From Bicyclus anynana (lineage: Eukaryota > Arthropoda > Insecta > Lepidoptera > Nymphalidae): a DNA stretch of 64,000 nt. The position numbers and the translations under genes are program-made. Position 1 is the stretch's first letter; each line of letters starts with the position of its first letter. Where the stretch lies: NCBI RefSeq assembly GCF_947172395.1, contig NC_069102.1, positions 14,219,383-14,283,382 of the forward strand, read 5' to 3'. Below the pieces are notes generated by a model, which was given only the letters and a program-made list of their open reading frames with translations, did no database searches and had not been told where the DNA came from. Below, piece by piece: positions 27,235-38,045 of this stretch.

Positions 27235-27425
27235 CTAGCCGACGCACCGCGGTTTCACCCGCGTAATACCCATTCTCGTGAGAATACGGGGATAATAAAA
27301 TCTAGCCTATGATACTTACAAATAATGTGGCTTTTTAGTCGTAAAAGAATTTTCAAAATTGAGTCAGTAGATCGAGAGATTACCCCTACAATACCACTAA
27401 TTTTACATCTTCTATAATATTAGTA
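27235..27425 (-). mobile_element. Hel-1 variant
   Basis: CTAGCCGACGCACCGCGGTT to ACATCTTCTATAATATTAG. The interior (CTTACAAATAATGTGGCTT, AGATCGAGAGATTACCC) is closer to the segment inside Hel-M copy A than to typical Hel-1. Confidence 0.7.
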
Positions 27426-27454
27426 CAGGTGAGGAGATTTGGATTTTTCACCGA

Positions 27455-27730
27455 CATAACTGAACTAGTCGCGAAGCTGAAAAGCCAATGGGCGGGGCAT
27501 GTAGTTCGAAGAGCCCTTGGCCTTTAGGGTCCTAAGGTGTTGGAATGGCGACTCGCACCGGAAAGCGCTGTGTTGGTCGTCGACTAGGTGGACCGACGTC
27601 ATCAAGTTCGTTGCAGGTAACCACTGGATGCTGGCGGCCCGAGATCGTGGTGTTTCGAAGTCCTTACATGAGGTCTATGTCTAGGAGTAGACGCCCATCG
27701 GCTGATAATGATGATGATGATGATTACTGT
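27455..27730 (+). pseudogene. RTE-type LINE 3' end
   Basis: CGCGAAGCTGAAAAGCCAAT, GGGCATGTAGTTCGAAG, TAGGTGGACCGACGTCATCA and TTGCAGGTAACCACTGGATG encode the GHV-R, RWTDVIK and TGW-like motifs across frameshifts. It ends CGGCTGATAATGATGATG. Dead copy. Confidence 0.72.
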
Positions 27731-27787
27731 TGAGTGGGCTCGTTACCACAGTAGTACTGCGATCCCATTTAAAATTTGGTGGTGGTG

Positions 27788-28028
27788 GTGAGGTTTTCTT
27801 AATTGGTTCAAGTCTGGCTGGTGGAAGGCTTCAGCCGTGGTTAGTTACCACCCTACCAACACCGTACCGTCAAGCGATTTAGCGTTCCGGTATTATGATG
27901 TCGTATAGAAACCGAAAGAGGTGTGGATTTTCATCTTCCTCCCGTTACAAGTTAGTCCGCTTCCATCTTAGATTGCATCATCACTTACTATCAGGTGAGA
28001 TTGTAGTCAAGGGCTAACTTGTACAGAA
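27788..28028 (+). mobile_element. SINE-B, 5'-truncated
   Basis: GAGGTTTTCTTAATTGGTTC, AAGCGATTTAGCGTTCCGG, GAAACCGAAAGAGGTGTGG, AGATTGTAGTCAAGGGC and AACTTGTACAGAATTATAAA. The tRNA-like head is missing. Confidence 0.78.
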
Positions 28029-28826
28029 TTATAAAAAATCAGCGTTGTAAATATGTAGTAAGAATTGTTAAGAGCAAAGTGGAACGAACCTCGTTTTCGA
28101 GGCCATCTTAAAATTGGATTCGTTTCTTTTTTCGCAGGATTTACTATTGGCAATAGATTCTCGGAGCTAATCGAGTGGACTGTTTAATATTTCACTGTAA
28201 AAGCTACCGCCGTTGTATCGACTGGGAACGAATTTAAACTCCTCGTTGAGGATATCACAAGAAACCTTATTTATTGGTGTTTTTACTGTTATCTTGGGAA
28301 ACTATTGGTTTTGATAATTTCTCTGACGCAGTCGTGACGATTTGGATTTCACCAGAGAGGTCCTAAGATCATTCCCAGCTCGAGCAAATTTTATATTTTT
28401 TAAACTTGTTCAGATTTTGTGTTTGCATTGGCCGAGATTAGGTACATACCGAAAACTTACCTAACTTACTAAAAGTGCTTAAGAACGATAATGATCAATT
28501 TAAGACCATTTAAAAAAAGTGTCAATTAGCCTATTCTGTAACGATCAGATGTTTACGATAATGACCAGAATCGATAGTTTGACGTACTCCCGAAGTACGG
28601 AGTAAGTACAACTTCCCAACTCTTTTTACAGAGAATTTCTCTGAATAAAGATAAGCTCACTGTTTAATAGCAATAGGATTTGATAAACGCATTTGAAACC
28701 CTCGTAACTTAATTTTAAGTTCATTGCCTGTTTTTTCAAAACTGAAATAAATGAATTTGACTATGACTTCGACTTTGATAATAGCTTGTACATATGTTTT
28801 CTGTGATAATAGTAAAGATACACTAA

Positions 28827-29364
28827 TCACACTATTATTATAAAGGCGAGAGTTTGTGTGTATGTGTGTAAGTATGTTTGTTCCCCCTTTACGCTGCGGC
28901 TACTGAAGCGATTTGGCTGATATTTGGAATGGAAATAGATTTTGTTCTGTATTAACACATAGGCTACTTTTTATCCCGATAAAATCTACGGTTCCCGCGG
29001 GCTTTGTTAGAAACTGAATTCCATGTTTTTTTTATTCTTCACAAGTTAGCCCTTGACTACAATTTCACCTGATGGTAAGTGACGATGCAATCTAAGATGG
29101 AAGCGGGCTAACCTGTTAAGAGGAGGATTAAAACCCACACTCCCTTCGGTTTCTACACGACATCGTACGGCGGTACGACTTTGCCGGTACGGTGGTAACT
29201 AGCCACGGGTGAAGTCTCCCACAAGCCAGACCTGGACCAATTAAGAAAACCTCAATCGGCCCAGCCGGGGATCGAACCCAGGACCTCCGTCTTGTAAATC
29301 CACCGCGCATTCCATTACGCCACGGAGGTCAAAAGTTTTGAGTGAAGTTGCGGGCGTCCGCTAG
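28827..29364 (+). mobile_element. Hel-2 interrupted by SINE-B
   Basis: ATTATTATAAAGGCGAGAG, ACTGAAGCGATTTGGCTGA and GAATTCCATG run up to 29023, then a SINE-B interrupts. The 3' end GTTGCGGGCGTCCGCTAG follows. Compare the uninterrupted copy at 7078-7290. Confidence 0.78.
29024..29330 (-). mobile_element. SINE-B, full length, nested in Hel-2
   Basis: From TTTTTTTTATTCTTCACAAG through CTGATGGTAAGTGACGATGC and GGGGATCGAACCCAGGACC (reverse B box) to GCGCATTCCATTACGCCACG and GAGG (reverse A box). It entered the Helitron after that element was in place. Confidence 0.85.
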
Positions 29365-29439
29365 TAATAGATAAAGCTAGGACTACTGGACCTATAAGGC
29401 AGATCCGTACGTAATAGTTTATCATAATGACGTAAGCAC

Positions 29440-29720
29440 AGTGCATACATTAGGCGGAGTTACGTAATGAATGCTATTGTGAGCGCAGGCCGCTCACCCG
29501 TCGCAGCGGATATCCGCAACTCGCCGAGTTGGACTATTCGCTAGATAACGCGAACTTGCTGACTTAGTTACACTGTGACTTACTTAGTTGTTGTGTTTCG
29601 CTTGTTGTAATATGAGTAATTGTTTGTTGGTTATTATCTGTAGCCGACTTGTTGGTGTAGTCTTAGTCTGTGTGACTTTGGCTTTTCGGAAACTGGGTTC
29701 TCGAGGTTATGAAATAATAA
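29440..29720. promoter_or_regulatory. GC-richer single-copy islet
   Basis: GGCCGCTCACCCGTCGCAGC, GGATATCCGC and AACTCGCCGAGTTGG stand out from AT-rich flanks. TTGCTGACTTAGTTAC here and TTACTGACTTAGCTAC at 31176 suggest a related islet at 31120-31260. A regulatory or 5'-UTR role is possible but unproven. Confidence 0.28.
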
Positions 29721-29969
29721 ACTTTTTCTTCTAAGATAATTTGATTTTGGCGTGTACACTTGGATATGCACGTACAAACAAGAACATTGATACTAGTAAC
29801 GTAAAGTAGTAGTAACAATTATATATGAAAAATCAGTTTTGGATTCCGGAAATAATCTTAACCATTTCCTGGACAGAATAACATCAGTGAAAGTTGTACC
29901 GAACCGGTGGTAGAATTTTTACAAATAGTCAACTGACAGTGTCAAAAGTGCTTGTACGAGTCATCAATT

Positions 29970-30466
29970 CTCATATTCTCATATTCGGCTCACTGTTGAG
30001 CTCAAGTCTCCTCTCAGAATGAGAGGAGTTAGGGCAATAGTCCACCACTCTGGCCCAATGCGGATTGGCAGACTTTACACACGCAGAGAATTAAGATAAT
30101 AAGAAAGAAAGAAAGAAAATAAATTTATTCAAATTTAAATGTTGCAAACAGTATCCTTTCCTAAAGACAGCATGTCTGTCTGTAACCCTTAAAAAAGAAA
30201 GGGTGTACAGCTCAGCATATGCCGTGTACTATATACAAGCATAACACACGGCGCTGATTTTCAGCTGAGACCCGTGTGAATGAAAAGATAACTTTGGTAT
30301 GCAGGTTTCCTCACGATGTTTTCCTTCACCGATTGAGACACGTGATATTTTTTTTTTTTAAATGCACACAACTGAAAAGTTGGAGGTGCATGCCCCGAAC
30401 CGGATTCGAACCCACACTCTCCGGAATCGGAGGCAGAGGTCATATCCACTGGGCTATCACGGCTCA
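29970..30466 (-). mobile_element. SINE-A split by a LINE 3' end
   Basis: The tail half is 29970-30099 and the head half 30285-30466 (CCGGATTCGAACCCACAC, GGGCTATCACGGCTC). AAGATAA at 30093-30099 and 30285-30291 flanks the insert. Confidence 0.8.
30100..30284 (-). mobile_element. Non-LTR 3' end with TTTC tail, nested in SINE-A
   Basis: On the minus strand it ends AATAAATTTATTTTC followed by TTTC repeats. Upstream, GCGCCGTGTGTTATG...AGTACACGGCAT may form a stem. It is 3'-only, 185 bp, bounded by AAGATAA repeats. Confidence 0.65.
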
Positions 30467-30642
30467 TAAAAGTGTTTGTAAACTGAGCCTACTTAAAATA
30501 AATGATTTTTGATTTTTTTTATTTGTCTTATACTGGTATCTTTAGACGAAAAATCCCATAAATTTATTTATCGTTGATTTTCATGGACTTTTTTTGCGTG
30601 CACTGCATACATAATATACACTGCCTTACCATAGAACCATTC

Positions 30643-30775
30643 ATCATATCAGCCGATGGACGTCCACTGCAGGACATAGGCCTTTTGTAGGGACTTCCAA
30701 ACATCACGAAACTGAGCCGTCTGCATCCAGCGAATCCCTGCGACTCGCTTGATGTCGTCAGTCTTGTTCGGTCCA
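30643..30775 (-). pseudogene. RTE-type LINE 3' end
   Basis: The minus strand reads as CTGACGACATCAAGCGAGTC, GCAGGGATTCGCTGGATGC, GTCCTGCAGTGGACGTCC and ATCGGCTGATATGATG: the RTE C-terminal and terminal block as at 17868. Confidence 0.7.
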
Positions 30776-30779
30776 TACA

Positions 30780-30905
30780 AAGTTTTGTCCGATGCTGACC
30801 ACGCTGGGCATGCGGGTTGGTCAGCGCAGTGCTAGATTACTCGCGCCGATGTCGCTGCTGCCCGACACCGGCCTGAGGCATTTCATAATCTAGCCTTTGG
30901 GAATG
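30780..30905. repeat. CGCCGATGTCGCTGCTGCC-type repeat
   Basis: GGTCAGCGCAGTGCTAGATT and CGATGTCGCTGCTGCCCGAC look like a dispersed lepidopteran repeat I have seen before but cannot name. Confidence 0.35.
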
Positions 30906-31289
30906 GATATACCGCCATTCGCATGAACCTAAGTTGGAGAAGGAATTTTCCAGTTTGAATAATTTGCACGTATAGTGCTTTCTCAAACTATAAGGCCACT
31001 GCCAATGACACAATAACTTTTATAGTATTATCTCTGTAAAGGCTTAAAAATTGAGAAGGTTGTGAAGGGCTTATGTAGATACATAAGCACACTGTAGTGT
31101 GTAAGTTTGCTTTACCCGGGGCATCGGAAGTCCGGCCAGCTGACGGGTTAGCTCGAGATAACACTAACTTACTGACTTAGCTACTTGTCGGATTATCTAT
31201 ACTGTAATAATGGAGTCGAGACGGTGTGTCTGTACATTGAAAATAACATTATAAGTTTATCAAAACTTTCCCTTCATTTAATTCTCCCG

Positions 31290-31400
31290 TATAGGAGGGG
31301 GGATATATAACTTAGACCCATCAAACTGCTCCAGTGTAGGTTGTCACACTAAACAAACATCCTAAGCTCGCCAACCCACTTTTGATCAACGTAGTGGGTC
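31290..31400. repeat. SINE-C body pieces
   Basis: TAGACCCATCAAACTGCTCC (minus sense) and GATCAACGTAGTGGGTCTAA (plus sense) are SINE-C body segments facing each other. Confidence 0.4.
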
Positions 31401-31499
31401 TAATCTAATCTCTCCTCTCCAATAAAATACTGGTACAGTTGTGGGTAAGCCATTCAAAAATGCTGATAATAATGATATTACTCTGGTATGATGACAAGA

Positions 31500-31765
31500 G
31501 AGCCGTGATAGCCCAGTAGATATGACCTCTACCTCCGATTCCGGAGGGTTTGGGTTCGAATCCGGTCCAAGATATCACGTGTCTTAAGTGAAGGAAAAAC
31601 ATCGTGAGGAAACCTGCATACCAGAGAATTTTCTTAATTCACTGCGTGTGTGAAGTCTGCCAATCCAGATTGGGTCTGCGTGGTGGACTATTGGCCTAAC
31701 CCCTCTCATTCTGACGGGAGACTAAAGCTCAGAAGAGCCGAATATGGGTTGATAATGATGATGAA
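31500..31765 (+). mobile_element. SINE-A with internal deletion
   Basis: Head GAGCCGTGATAGCCCAGT to tail GATAATGATGATG. About 45 bp after the B box (the CATGCACCTCCAAC block) are missing. ACTCTGGTATG at 31480-31490 and 31769-31779 is a likely target-site duplication. Confidence 0.83.
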
Positions 31766-31924
31766 TAAACTCTGGTATGTGTGGACGAATATATAAATTC
31801 TATTCTATTTAAGGCAGGAATAAGATCGGGAAATTATTTCTGGAAATATTCCGCTAAACATCATATCCCCTTTGAGTAGGAACGCCCCTTAATGTCTTAG
31901 TAGCCTCTAAGAGACATTTTGGTA

Positions 31925-32000
31925 TCCTTCTAGCGGGACCCGCCGCAAGGTGGCGACATCGGCTCCAATTAACAAGGCCGTATGTCATTGTAGTTTATCC
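31925..32000 (+). repeat. Repeat shared with 32637-32705
   Basis: CCGCAAGGTGGCGACATC and GGCTCCAATTAACAAGGCC, TATGTCATTGTAGTTTA recur at 32643-32705 as CCGCAAGGAATCGACATAAA, CTCCAATTAACAGGGC, TATGTATCATGTTAGCTTA. Class unknown. Confidence 0.5.
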
Positions 32001-32232
32001 TTGGGCCTTCTTTGAAAATTCAATTTGCTTAATTGGGGACCGTAAATTTTACCTTACTTTGACCGTATTTTGACCTACTTTGACCTTATAGAAGCGTCTT
32101 CTTGAAGGTCCAAGTGTTATTACGTTATTATGTGACTTAAATAAACTAACGATGCCTGACGCCTGGATTATGGACTCAGCCGGCGATAGTCTTACATACC
32201 GCATATTTTTATGGAAGGTGAAAGTTATTCAT

Positions 32233-32406
32233 CTTAATATATAAATGCGAAAGGTCACGCAATTTCGAAAACCGCTTACAAAGATGAAATTTGGCAAGGA
32301 GTTCATTTATAGATAGTAGACGTCCGCTAAGAACGAATTTTGCCACAGGGCCGGATTAAAGAGGTCTAAAGATCTAAAGGCGGATGAAGTCGCGGACGTC
32401 CGCTAG
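32233..32406 (+). mobile_element. Helitron-like element with Hel-M type 3' end
   Basis: ATATATAAATGCGAAAGGTC, AAGATGAAATTTGGCAAGG then GATGAAGTCGCGGACGTCCG and CTAG. The 3' end is shared with Hel-2 and Hel-M, the interior with fragments at 12720 and 59440. Confidence 0.6.
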
Positions 32407-32636
32407 TATATCATATAGGTAGCCAATATTTTATTTGGGTCCTGGTGGCTTTGGAAGGTAGCAATTTTTTGTTTGTCATGAAAGTCATGATACTTTCTAT
32501 CTATTGTTCTATCTATCTCGTGACGTATGTTAACAGGAAGTGTCAATAAACCATTCATGACATAATAAGTTATGATGACATTAATGGTACAAGACCTGAT
32601 GGCTACAGGCAAGTCATAATGTAGGTACAATACGTC

Positions 32637-32705
32637 TCAAGATCGCCGCAAGGAATCGACATAAACTCCAATTAACAGGGCTATGTATCATGTTAGCTTA
32701 CCGTC
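32637..32705 (+). repeat. Second copy of the 31925 repeat
   Basis: See 31925-32000; the same block order, about 25% diverged by eye. Confidence 0.5.
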
Positions 32706-33805
32706 GGCTAGGGTTGCCACACATCGCACAATATAATCAATAATATTTTGAGACGAATATCAAAGCATTCCATGGATTCACCGTGCGGGTGCCGGGTTCA
32801 TCGAGTGACAGAGAGAAAAACTCCGAACAGAGTCCTGGACTTGTAACCAAAGGCCGTAGGGTTAAGGAATTCCTCGATAATCGATTAACACTCCTCTTCT
32901 CCGCTCGTGTTGTTCTCCGTGCCTAACCAATTTGGTATGATCCTGCTAGAACAACTCTGATACTCATTCTTATATACAACTTGCTGCAGTTCAAGAGAGG
33001 CCAAGGCCTGTAAGCAAGATATCGAAAGGTTTTGCTGGCATACTCTCGCATCTCTAAAGGCAAATGTAGAAAAAGGAAAGAAACAGTGTTTGTTACTCCT
33101 TTACGCCACGATATTTAACTGTTTTGTTTGGCTTGGCAACTTTTTATCTCAGAAAAAATAAGTTTCAGAGTCGGCGAACTCTGTAGAGAAACAAAGGTCG
33201 ATTAGATGCACCTGAATAAAGGCGCGGCTGAGAGAGTCTTCTGGCTTGTATACTTTTCAATACTGTCTGAAATAAAATGTTTGGTTAATCCGTAGTAGGT
33301 TAGTTACTGTCCTGTGAACCAAGCTAGAACTCAGAGATATAAAGCTAGTTATTTCAATAAGATATAGGCCTAGCCATTACGTTGGCTGCCGGATTATAAT
33401 GAACCATCTAGAAATCTAATAAACTAGCTAATGTTACTGGATGGCTGCAACATATACCCACAGATTAACAGATTTTTTTACAATTTTTTTTAATATTTCA
33501 TAAGTAACTCAGGTAGTTTCATAAAATAGAGTACAGATTAAAACATCGAGTGATTGGCAGCCCTATCACCAGGTTCCTTTGAATATTGAATAAACTTATT
33601 CGAGACCATCAATTTAGATTTGCGAGGTAAGCTTAATTTTCTCAGTAATTTCGAACGTAATAATTATGTGAAATTAAATTTCCAATGAGTGTAATAAATT
33701 CTTATTCAAACAAGTTAGGCGTATATTTAATGACGTCATTATATAGTCCTTTGATGTTTGATTTTCTTATTATTTATTTATATTAGTTATAACTGCCTCT
33801 ATAAC
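32706..33805. other. No gene recognised
   Basis: Mixed AT-rich sequence. GGTGCCGGGTTCATCGAGTG near 32791 recalls a tRNA-like B box, but no head can be built around it. Confidence 0.45.
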
Positions 33806-33809
33806 TATG

Positions 33810-34105
33810 ATTGCCTCGTTGGTCTAATGGTTAGCCTAGGTTCGAGTCCTGGGGCGTACTTTGGACTTTTCTTTCTTTTAAGAAATACTCACCCAGGGTC
33901 GTAACTACTAATGATAGGGCGCCGTCAATGCCTCAGGGCCTCTTACTTGTGAAAGCAAAAACTGGTAAAACGTAATTCAAAATGCATCCTACGCCACTCA
34001 GCCCGGAGTAGTGTGGTGGGTTTAAGCTCCATGTCCTCTATTCGATAATGATGGAGGCCTGACGATGGAGAGGCCGTTAGAAAGGCTGATGATGATGTTA
34101 ATGAT
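33810..34105 (+). mobile_element. SINE-C, full length
   Basis: Head GCCTCGTTGGTCTAATGG with B box GGTTCGAGTCCTGG, then body pieces (TACGCCACTCAGCCCGGAG, GTGTGGTGGGTTTAAGCTCC), ending CTGATGATGATGTTAATGAT. It is the best whole copy of this tRNA-derived family. Confidence 0.7.
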
Positions 34106-34454
34106 ATCATACTCAGAGAGAAAACAAAGTTTGTCTTATATAATCCATAAACTCGTAATTGAAATGGCAAATAAGAAGTATCCATTCGTTTGTGTAAGCT
34201 CAAACAAAAAGTTAAGCTGGAATTTCCATTAGTGATAGGGGTGCGGATACCGCGCGACATTCCTGGAATATATTTCCAATTGGTTAGTTGGAATGAGGTG
34301 CTGACAGGGTGGATATGAGTCGTACTGTTATGGGATTTTTTTATTCAGGAACATTAAATCTACCACTAAAAATAACTGCAACTGCCTTATTGGTTTCTTC
34401 GAAAGCAAGATTGTTTGCGTGTAATAAGACATTATTTACAATAGCAGTCTGGTG

Positions 34455-34600
34455 ATACGTACTTTTTGTGATAGCCCTGTACCTCAGAGAGCACGTTTAG
34501 GTTCTGTGGTCGTAGGTTTCGTCATGTCGGCCTGCTGTCCTATAGGATTATGTGAGTGTGATAATTGAGAATGCAAATGTTTGTGCGATAATCTTCCTAA
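34455..34600 (+). repeat. SINE-C-type fragment
   Basis: AGCCCTGTACCTCAGAGAGC, ACGTTTAGGTTCTGTGGTCG and GTCCTATAGGATTATGTGAG resemble the body seen inside the pair at 8697-9063 (CTTCAGAGAGCATGTTACG). Confidence 0.4.
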
Positions 34601-34609
34601 CAAAATACC

Positions 34610-35125
34610 AAAAAAGAATTTGAAAATGATAATAAGGTCTTCAGATTGTCTAAGCAAATCTCCATAGTACAAAGTTAAGAACCATCTCCCCGGAATTAAA
34701 TATTTATTTTAAAAAACGCATCCAAATGGGTTAATTCGCTTAGGTACAGTGGACAGTGAATGAGTATTATTAAAGTTTATCAAAAGAATCATGACAAATA
34801 GTTTAGAAATGCTAACACTATATGTACATTAAACGTATAATCCTCTTGTATTAATGTTAAGTGTAACAATCTAATGTCCGGAACTACAGTGTTTAATGGC
34901 CACCCTACCCCAGTCGTCGCAGGAACAATCTCATTAGCCGTGAATTTCGTGGACTCCCGCCTACTGCGAGATATATCGCTATACGCGTGATGATTTCAAC
35001 CGCTTTAAGTCACAAGAAATAGCGATTGAAATACGACTTAATAACTTATTTTGTAAAAGGAGTTTTTCTGCAAGCTATTTTTTCAAGAGCTTTTATGCCA
35101 ATTTTGATAGGCTTTCGGTTACTAG
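34610..35125. other. No gene; one GC-richer islet
   Basis: The part 34895-35035 (CACCCTACCCCAGTCGTCGC, CTCATTAGCCGTGAATTTCG, TCGCTATACGCGTGATG) is less AT-rich than its flanks and unlike any repeat here; possibly regulatory. The rest shows nothing. Confidence 0.3.
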
Positions 35126-35129
35126 GGAA

Positions 35130-35255
35130 GATACGGGTTTGAGTCGTACCGCGTTGCAAGAATCAGCTCACGATTAAGGGCTTGACTTGAAATTAATCGG
35201 GCATACTCCAACGTTGTATTACGTAAGAGCCGTGTTTCATAATAAATTAATATGG
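35130..35255 (+). repeat. Dispersed repeat shared with 54000-54130
   Basis: GTTGCAAGAATCAGCTCACG, AAATTAATCGGGCATACTCC and GAGCCGTGTTTCATAATAAA match, reversed, CGGCTAAAACTCACGTGATA, GGAGTATGCCCGACTAGTTT and CATGAGCTGGTTCTTGCATC at 54000-54130. It looks like the 3' end of a non-LTR element. Confidence 0.6.
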
Positions 35256-35740
35256 CACTCACGATAGTTTAAATTATAAAATTACCAATCTTCCCATTCC
35301 CCTCCAACTAGTCAAAAAATTGTGTACCAGCTTCGACCTCAGACCAATTATTGTATAGGACCTGCCTCGCTAGACGTTACTTTTCTGTCAAAGTATATGA
35401 TCAACGTGTAATTTTTTCTTTTTTAAATGTGTACCTACTTTTATTTTTAATTATTATAATGTATTTGTTAACAACTGTGTATATTTCGGGAAATAAAAGG
35501 CTTTATTATATGATCAACAACCTAATGCGATTATAAAAACTTTCTCTATACAATAGATGTTAAATAGTTTCAATCGTGTTCGTCGGTTAAAGAGCTCCTT
35601 GAATTGTGTAAAAACGGGGAAAAACTTCTTGTTTAGTTTAAGATATATTCCAAATCTAAGCTCGTTTTCCTTAGATATGATAGATATAATGATAGACAAT
35701 TTTGTTCGTGACTATGAGTTTTACTTCTTCGAATTTTACT
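35256..35740. other. No gene recognised
   Basis: Very AT-rich. Overlapping 60-75-codon frames on both strands have no recognisable motif. Confidence 0.45.
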
Positions 35741-35744
35741 GCCC

Positions 35745-35930
35745 ATATTTTTTCATACCGGGGGCTATATATGAAAAATAGATTCTTAAGGAGTAAACTC
35801 CAAAAATACTGAGTTAGGAGTAAGCAAGATGATAGTCCCGGGCAGAGATCGAACCACCAACCTTCCTGGGCTGTTGGGCTATTGAAGCTTGCCGCTAGTG
35901 TCTTGAGCCACCAGTAACGTTTCCTCTGCA
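35745..35930 (-). mobile_element. SINE-D, diverged
   Basis: GCAGAGATCGAACCACCAAC (reverse B box) and GCTGTTGGGCTATTGAAGC (reverse A box) correspond to the head at 5203. The body GTAAACTCCAAAAATACTGA is diverged. Confidence 0.55.
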
Positions 35931-36049
35931 ATGATCACGCTGTGGTGGGATTAAATCGCGGTCGGCAATCAATTACACCGCCTCAGCTCGCAAGATCGCA
36001 TTACACCGAATTTGATATCCTTACATTTGGATTGTAGTGTTCTTGGATG

Positions 36050-36400
36050 CTATTGTCATCATCATTATCGGCCTATTTTAATAGGCCATTAGAGGCCCTC
36101 TGTCTTATAGGGGACTAGTTGACGCCGCGTGGTTTCCCCCGCGTGATTCGCGTTCTTGTAGAAATACGGGGATAATGTATAGCCTATGGTCTCTCTCAAT
36201 AAATGGGCTATCTAACACTGACATAATTTTTCAAATCGGACCAGTTCCTGAGATTAGCGCAAACAAACAAACTCTTCAGCTTTATAATATAGAGCTTACA
36301 CGATCCATAACGACTTTCCACGGCGAACTAAGGGTTGATCACTGAAACTGTAACGATCATTATTGTAAAGCTTATTTTGTCAGGGCAAGGCCAATTAATC
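36050..36400 (-). mobile_element. SINE-C interrupted by Hel-1
   Basis: GTCATCATCATTATCGGCC and CTGTCTTATAGGGGAC precede, and GAGCTTACACGATCC then GTAACGATCATTATTG follow, a Hel-1 at 36115-36291. Together the flanks read as one diverged SINE-C. A further body piece is at 36410-36470. Confidence 0.5.
36115..36291 (-). mobile_element. Hel-1, nested
   Basis: CTAGTTGACGCCGCGTGG to CTCTTCAGCTTTATAATAT; contains ATAAATGGGCTATCTAACAC. Confidence 0.76.
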
Positions 36401-37029
36401 AAACATTATCATAGTGAAAGCCGCCGAACTGCGTGGTGAGTTTAGGCTCTATATTCCTGAGGCTTCCGTCAGGGATATGCTATGCTAAGTATATGATGTA
36501 TACTTAGCTTCGGTGGGCTTTACTATGGTATTGTTTGATTCTTTATTAATTATTATTAGCTGGGTGCCGTAGAGGGGATTTTTGCAGTTACTCGAGCGCC
36601 GCAGATGAACATAAGGGACTATACCTTGCGCGTTGTTGAGTACCTCCACCAAGTATGAGCCTTTAATATTGGTGGGTACGTTTAAGGCACCCAAAAAAAA
36701 AATTACTTCGGAAATAATCAACAAGCACGTTATATTAAGATAAGGTAGATGAGTTGGTACCTAAAAACTGCGTATTTCGAAAATCTGACGATTTGTGCGT
36801 AACGTAATGGAATGGGAGGGTTCCGAAGTTACAAATTAAAACCCTTATATTTTAGTTCTCGAGTTACGAGCGCGATAATTAATCGCTAAAAATATCTGAC
36901 AATTTCAGTTACCCAATGTAATAAAAATTTATTTTAAAGTCGAAAAATGTAAATAACCATTTAATCTACCAAATGTAATCGGTCCCTATGACGCTTTAGT
37001 AACTGCAAATTTAGCATCCCGTGCTACAA

Positions 37030-37235
37030 CCCTACTACAACGACTTAACGTGCTCTCCGAGGTACGTGGCTGTAGCAGTAAAGACTACTCAATTCCGGGC
37101 TTTTATAATATTTCTTCAAAGATATTTGCAAGAAAATATCTTAGACGAAATAAAAGCTCAGCACTTCACCCAGGATCGAACCCAGGATCTCGTAATCCAA
37201 AGCCACACAGTCTAACCACTGGATCAACAAGGTAG
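37030..37235 (-). mobile_element. SINE-C
   Basis: ACGTGCTCTCCGAGGTACG body, then ACCCAGGATCGAACCCAGGA (reverse B box) and CTAACCACTGGATCAACAAG (reverse A box). Confidence 0.65.
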
Positions 37236-37530
37236 TTAAACCCTAGGAATTTAAAATGAAAATTAACGACATCGTTTATTTAAAAAGACTTCGAAAATAA
37301 TTTACTCTCTCACTACGAAAACTCTTGACAATAACGAGTTTTGTAATTTTCTAGCTTATTTCCTTGAGGTTTCTGTTTAAGAGCTACCACATTCCGGGAC
37401 ATTTAATTATCCGGGATTTTAGGATTTTCCGTCTAGTAGTCTGTAGAAGTAATTTCCCAGTAGTAAAGTAGTAAAGCCTTCTGTGTAGCAGTTAATACGG
37501 TGAGTTTGCGCTACGAGTAGCTTGTGTTAA
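37236..37530. other. No gene recognised
   Basis: AT-rich; nothing to report. Confidence 0.45.
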
Positions 37531-37534
37531 TAGC

Positions 37535-37605
37535 TACCTCGTTTGTATAGCAGTTAGCGTATACGGTTTGAAAAATGAGGGTCGGGATTCGAGTCCGACT
37601 ACATG
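37535..37605 (+). repeat. tRNA-like SINE head
   Basis: ACCTCGTTTGTATAGCAGTT resembles an A-box region and GGGATTCGAGTCCGAC a B box, about 40 bp apart. It is directly followed by the SINE-B at 37608. It may be a SINE-C relative. Confidence 0.4.
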
Positions 37606-37607
37606 TT

Positions 37608-37898
37608 TTTTATTTTTTACAAGCTCTTGAATACAGTTTCTCCTGATGGTAAGTGCTGATGCAATCTAAGATGAAACTAGGAAAAACTAAAACTTGTTAG
37701 GAGTAGGATGAAAATCCCCACCCCTTTCGGTTTCTACAAGACATCGTACCGGAACACTTAATCGCTAAATAGCCTCGGCCGAAGCCTCCCACAAAGACCT
37801 GGACCAATTAAGAAAACCTCAATCGGCCCAGCCAGTGATCGAACCCAGGACCTCCGTCTTGTGAATCTACCGCCCCTACCACTGATCCACGTAGCCGT
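37608..37898 (-). mobile_element. SINE-B, full length
   Basis: TTTTTTACAAGCTCTTGA tail, TGATGGTAAGTGCTGATGC, CCCACCCCTTTCGGTTTCTA, GTGATCGAACCCAGGACC and CACTGATCCACGTAG head. Diverged but complete. Confidence 0.8.
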
Positions 37899-37904
37899 CG
37901 TTTA

Positions 37905-38045
37905 GCTTAATTTTTTATCGATTTTTTATTTCTAAATCGACAGTCCTGAACCAATTTAGAAACTATTAAATTCTTAGCTCACCCGCGCTGGGAATCGAAG
38001 CCAGGACCTAGGACGACCACTACCAATTATGCCAGAGAGGTCTTC
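37905..38045 (-). mobile_element. Fifth tRNA-derived SINE type
   Basis: Minus strand: GACCTCTCTGGCATAATTGG (A-box region), GGTCCTGGCTTCGATTCCC (B box), then a body AAATTGGTTCAGGACTGTCG. GAGAGGTCCTAAGATCATTC at 28357 may be a fragment of the same family. Confidence 0.5.

Noticed and set aside
27545..27733. 62-codon plus frame as a gene
   Set aside because: It is an out-of-frame translation of the RTE LINE 3' end; the true frame is broken by frameshifts.
30276..30512. Short ORFs containing RTGFEPTLSGIGGRGH-like peptide
   Set aside because: The same peptide appears wherever the SINE-A head is translated (30276, 31405, 50307); it is a by-product of the SINE.
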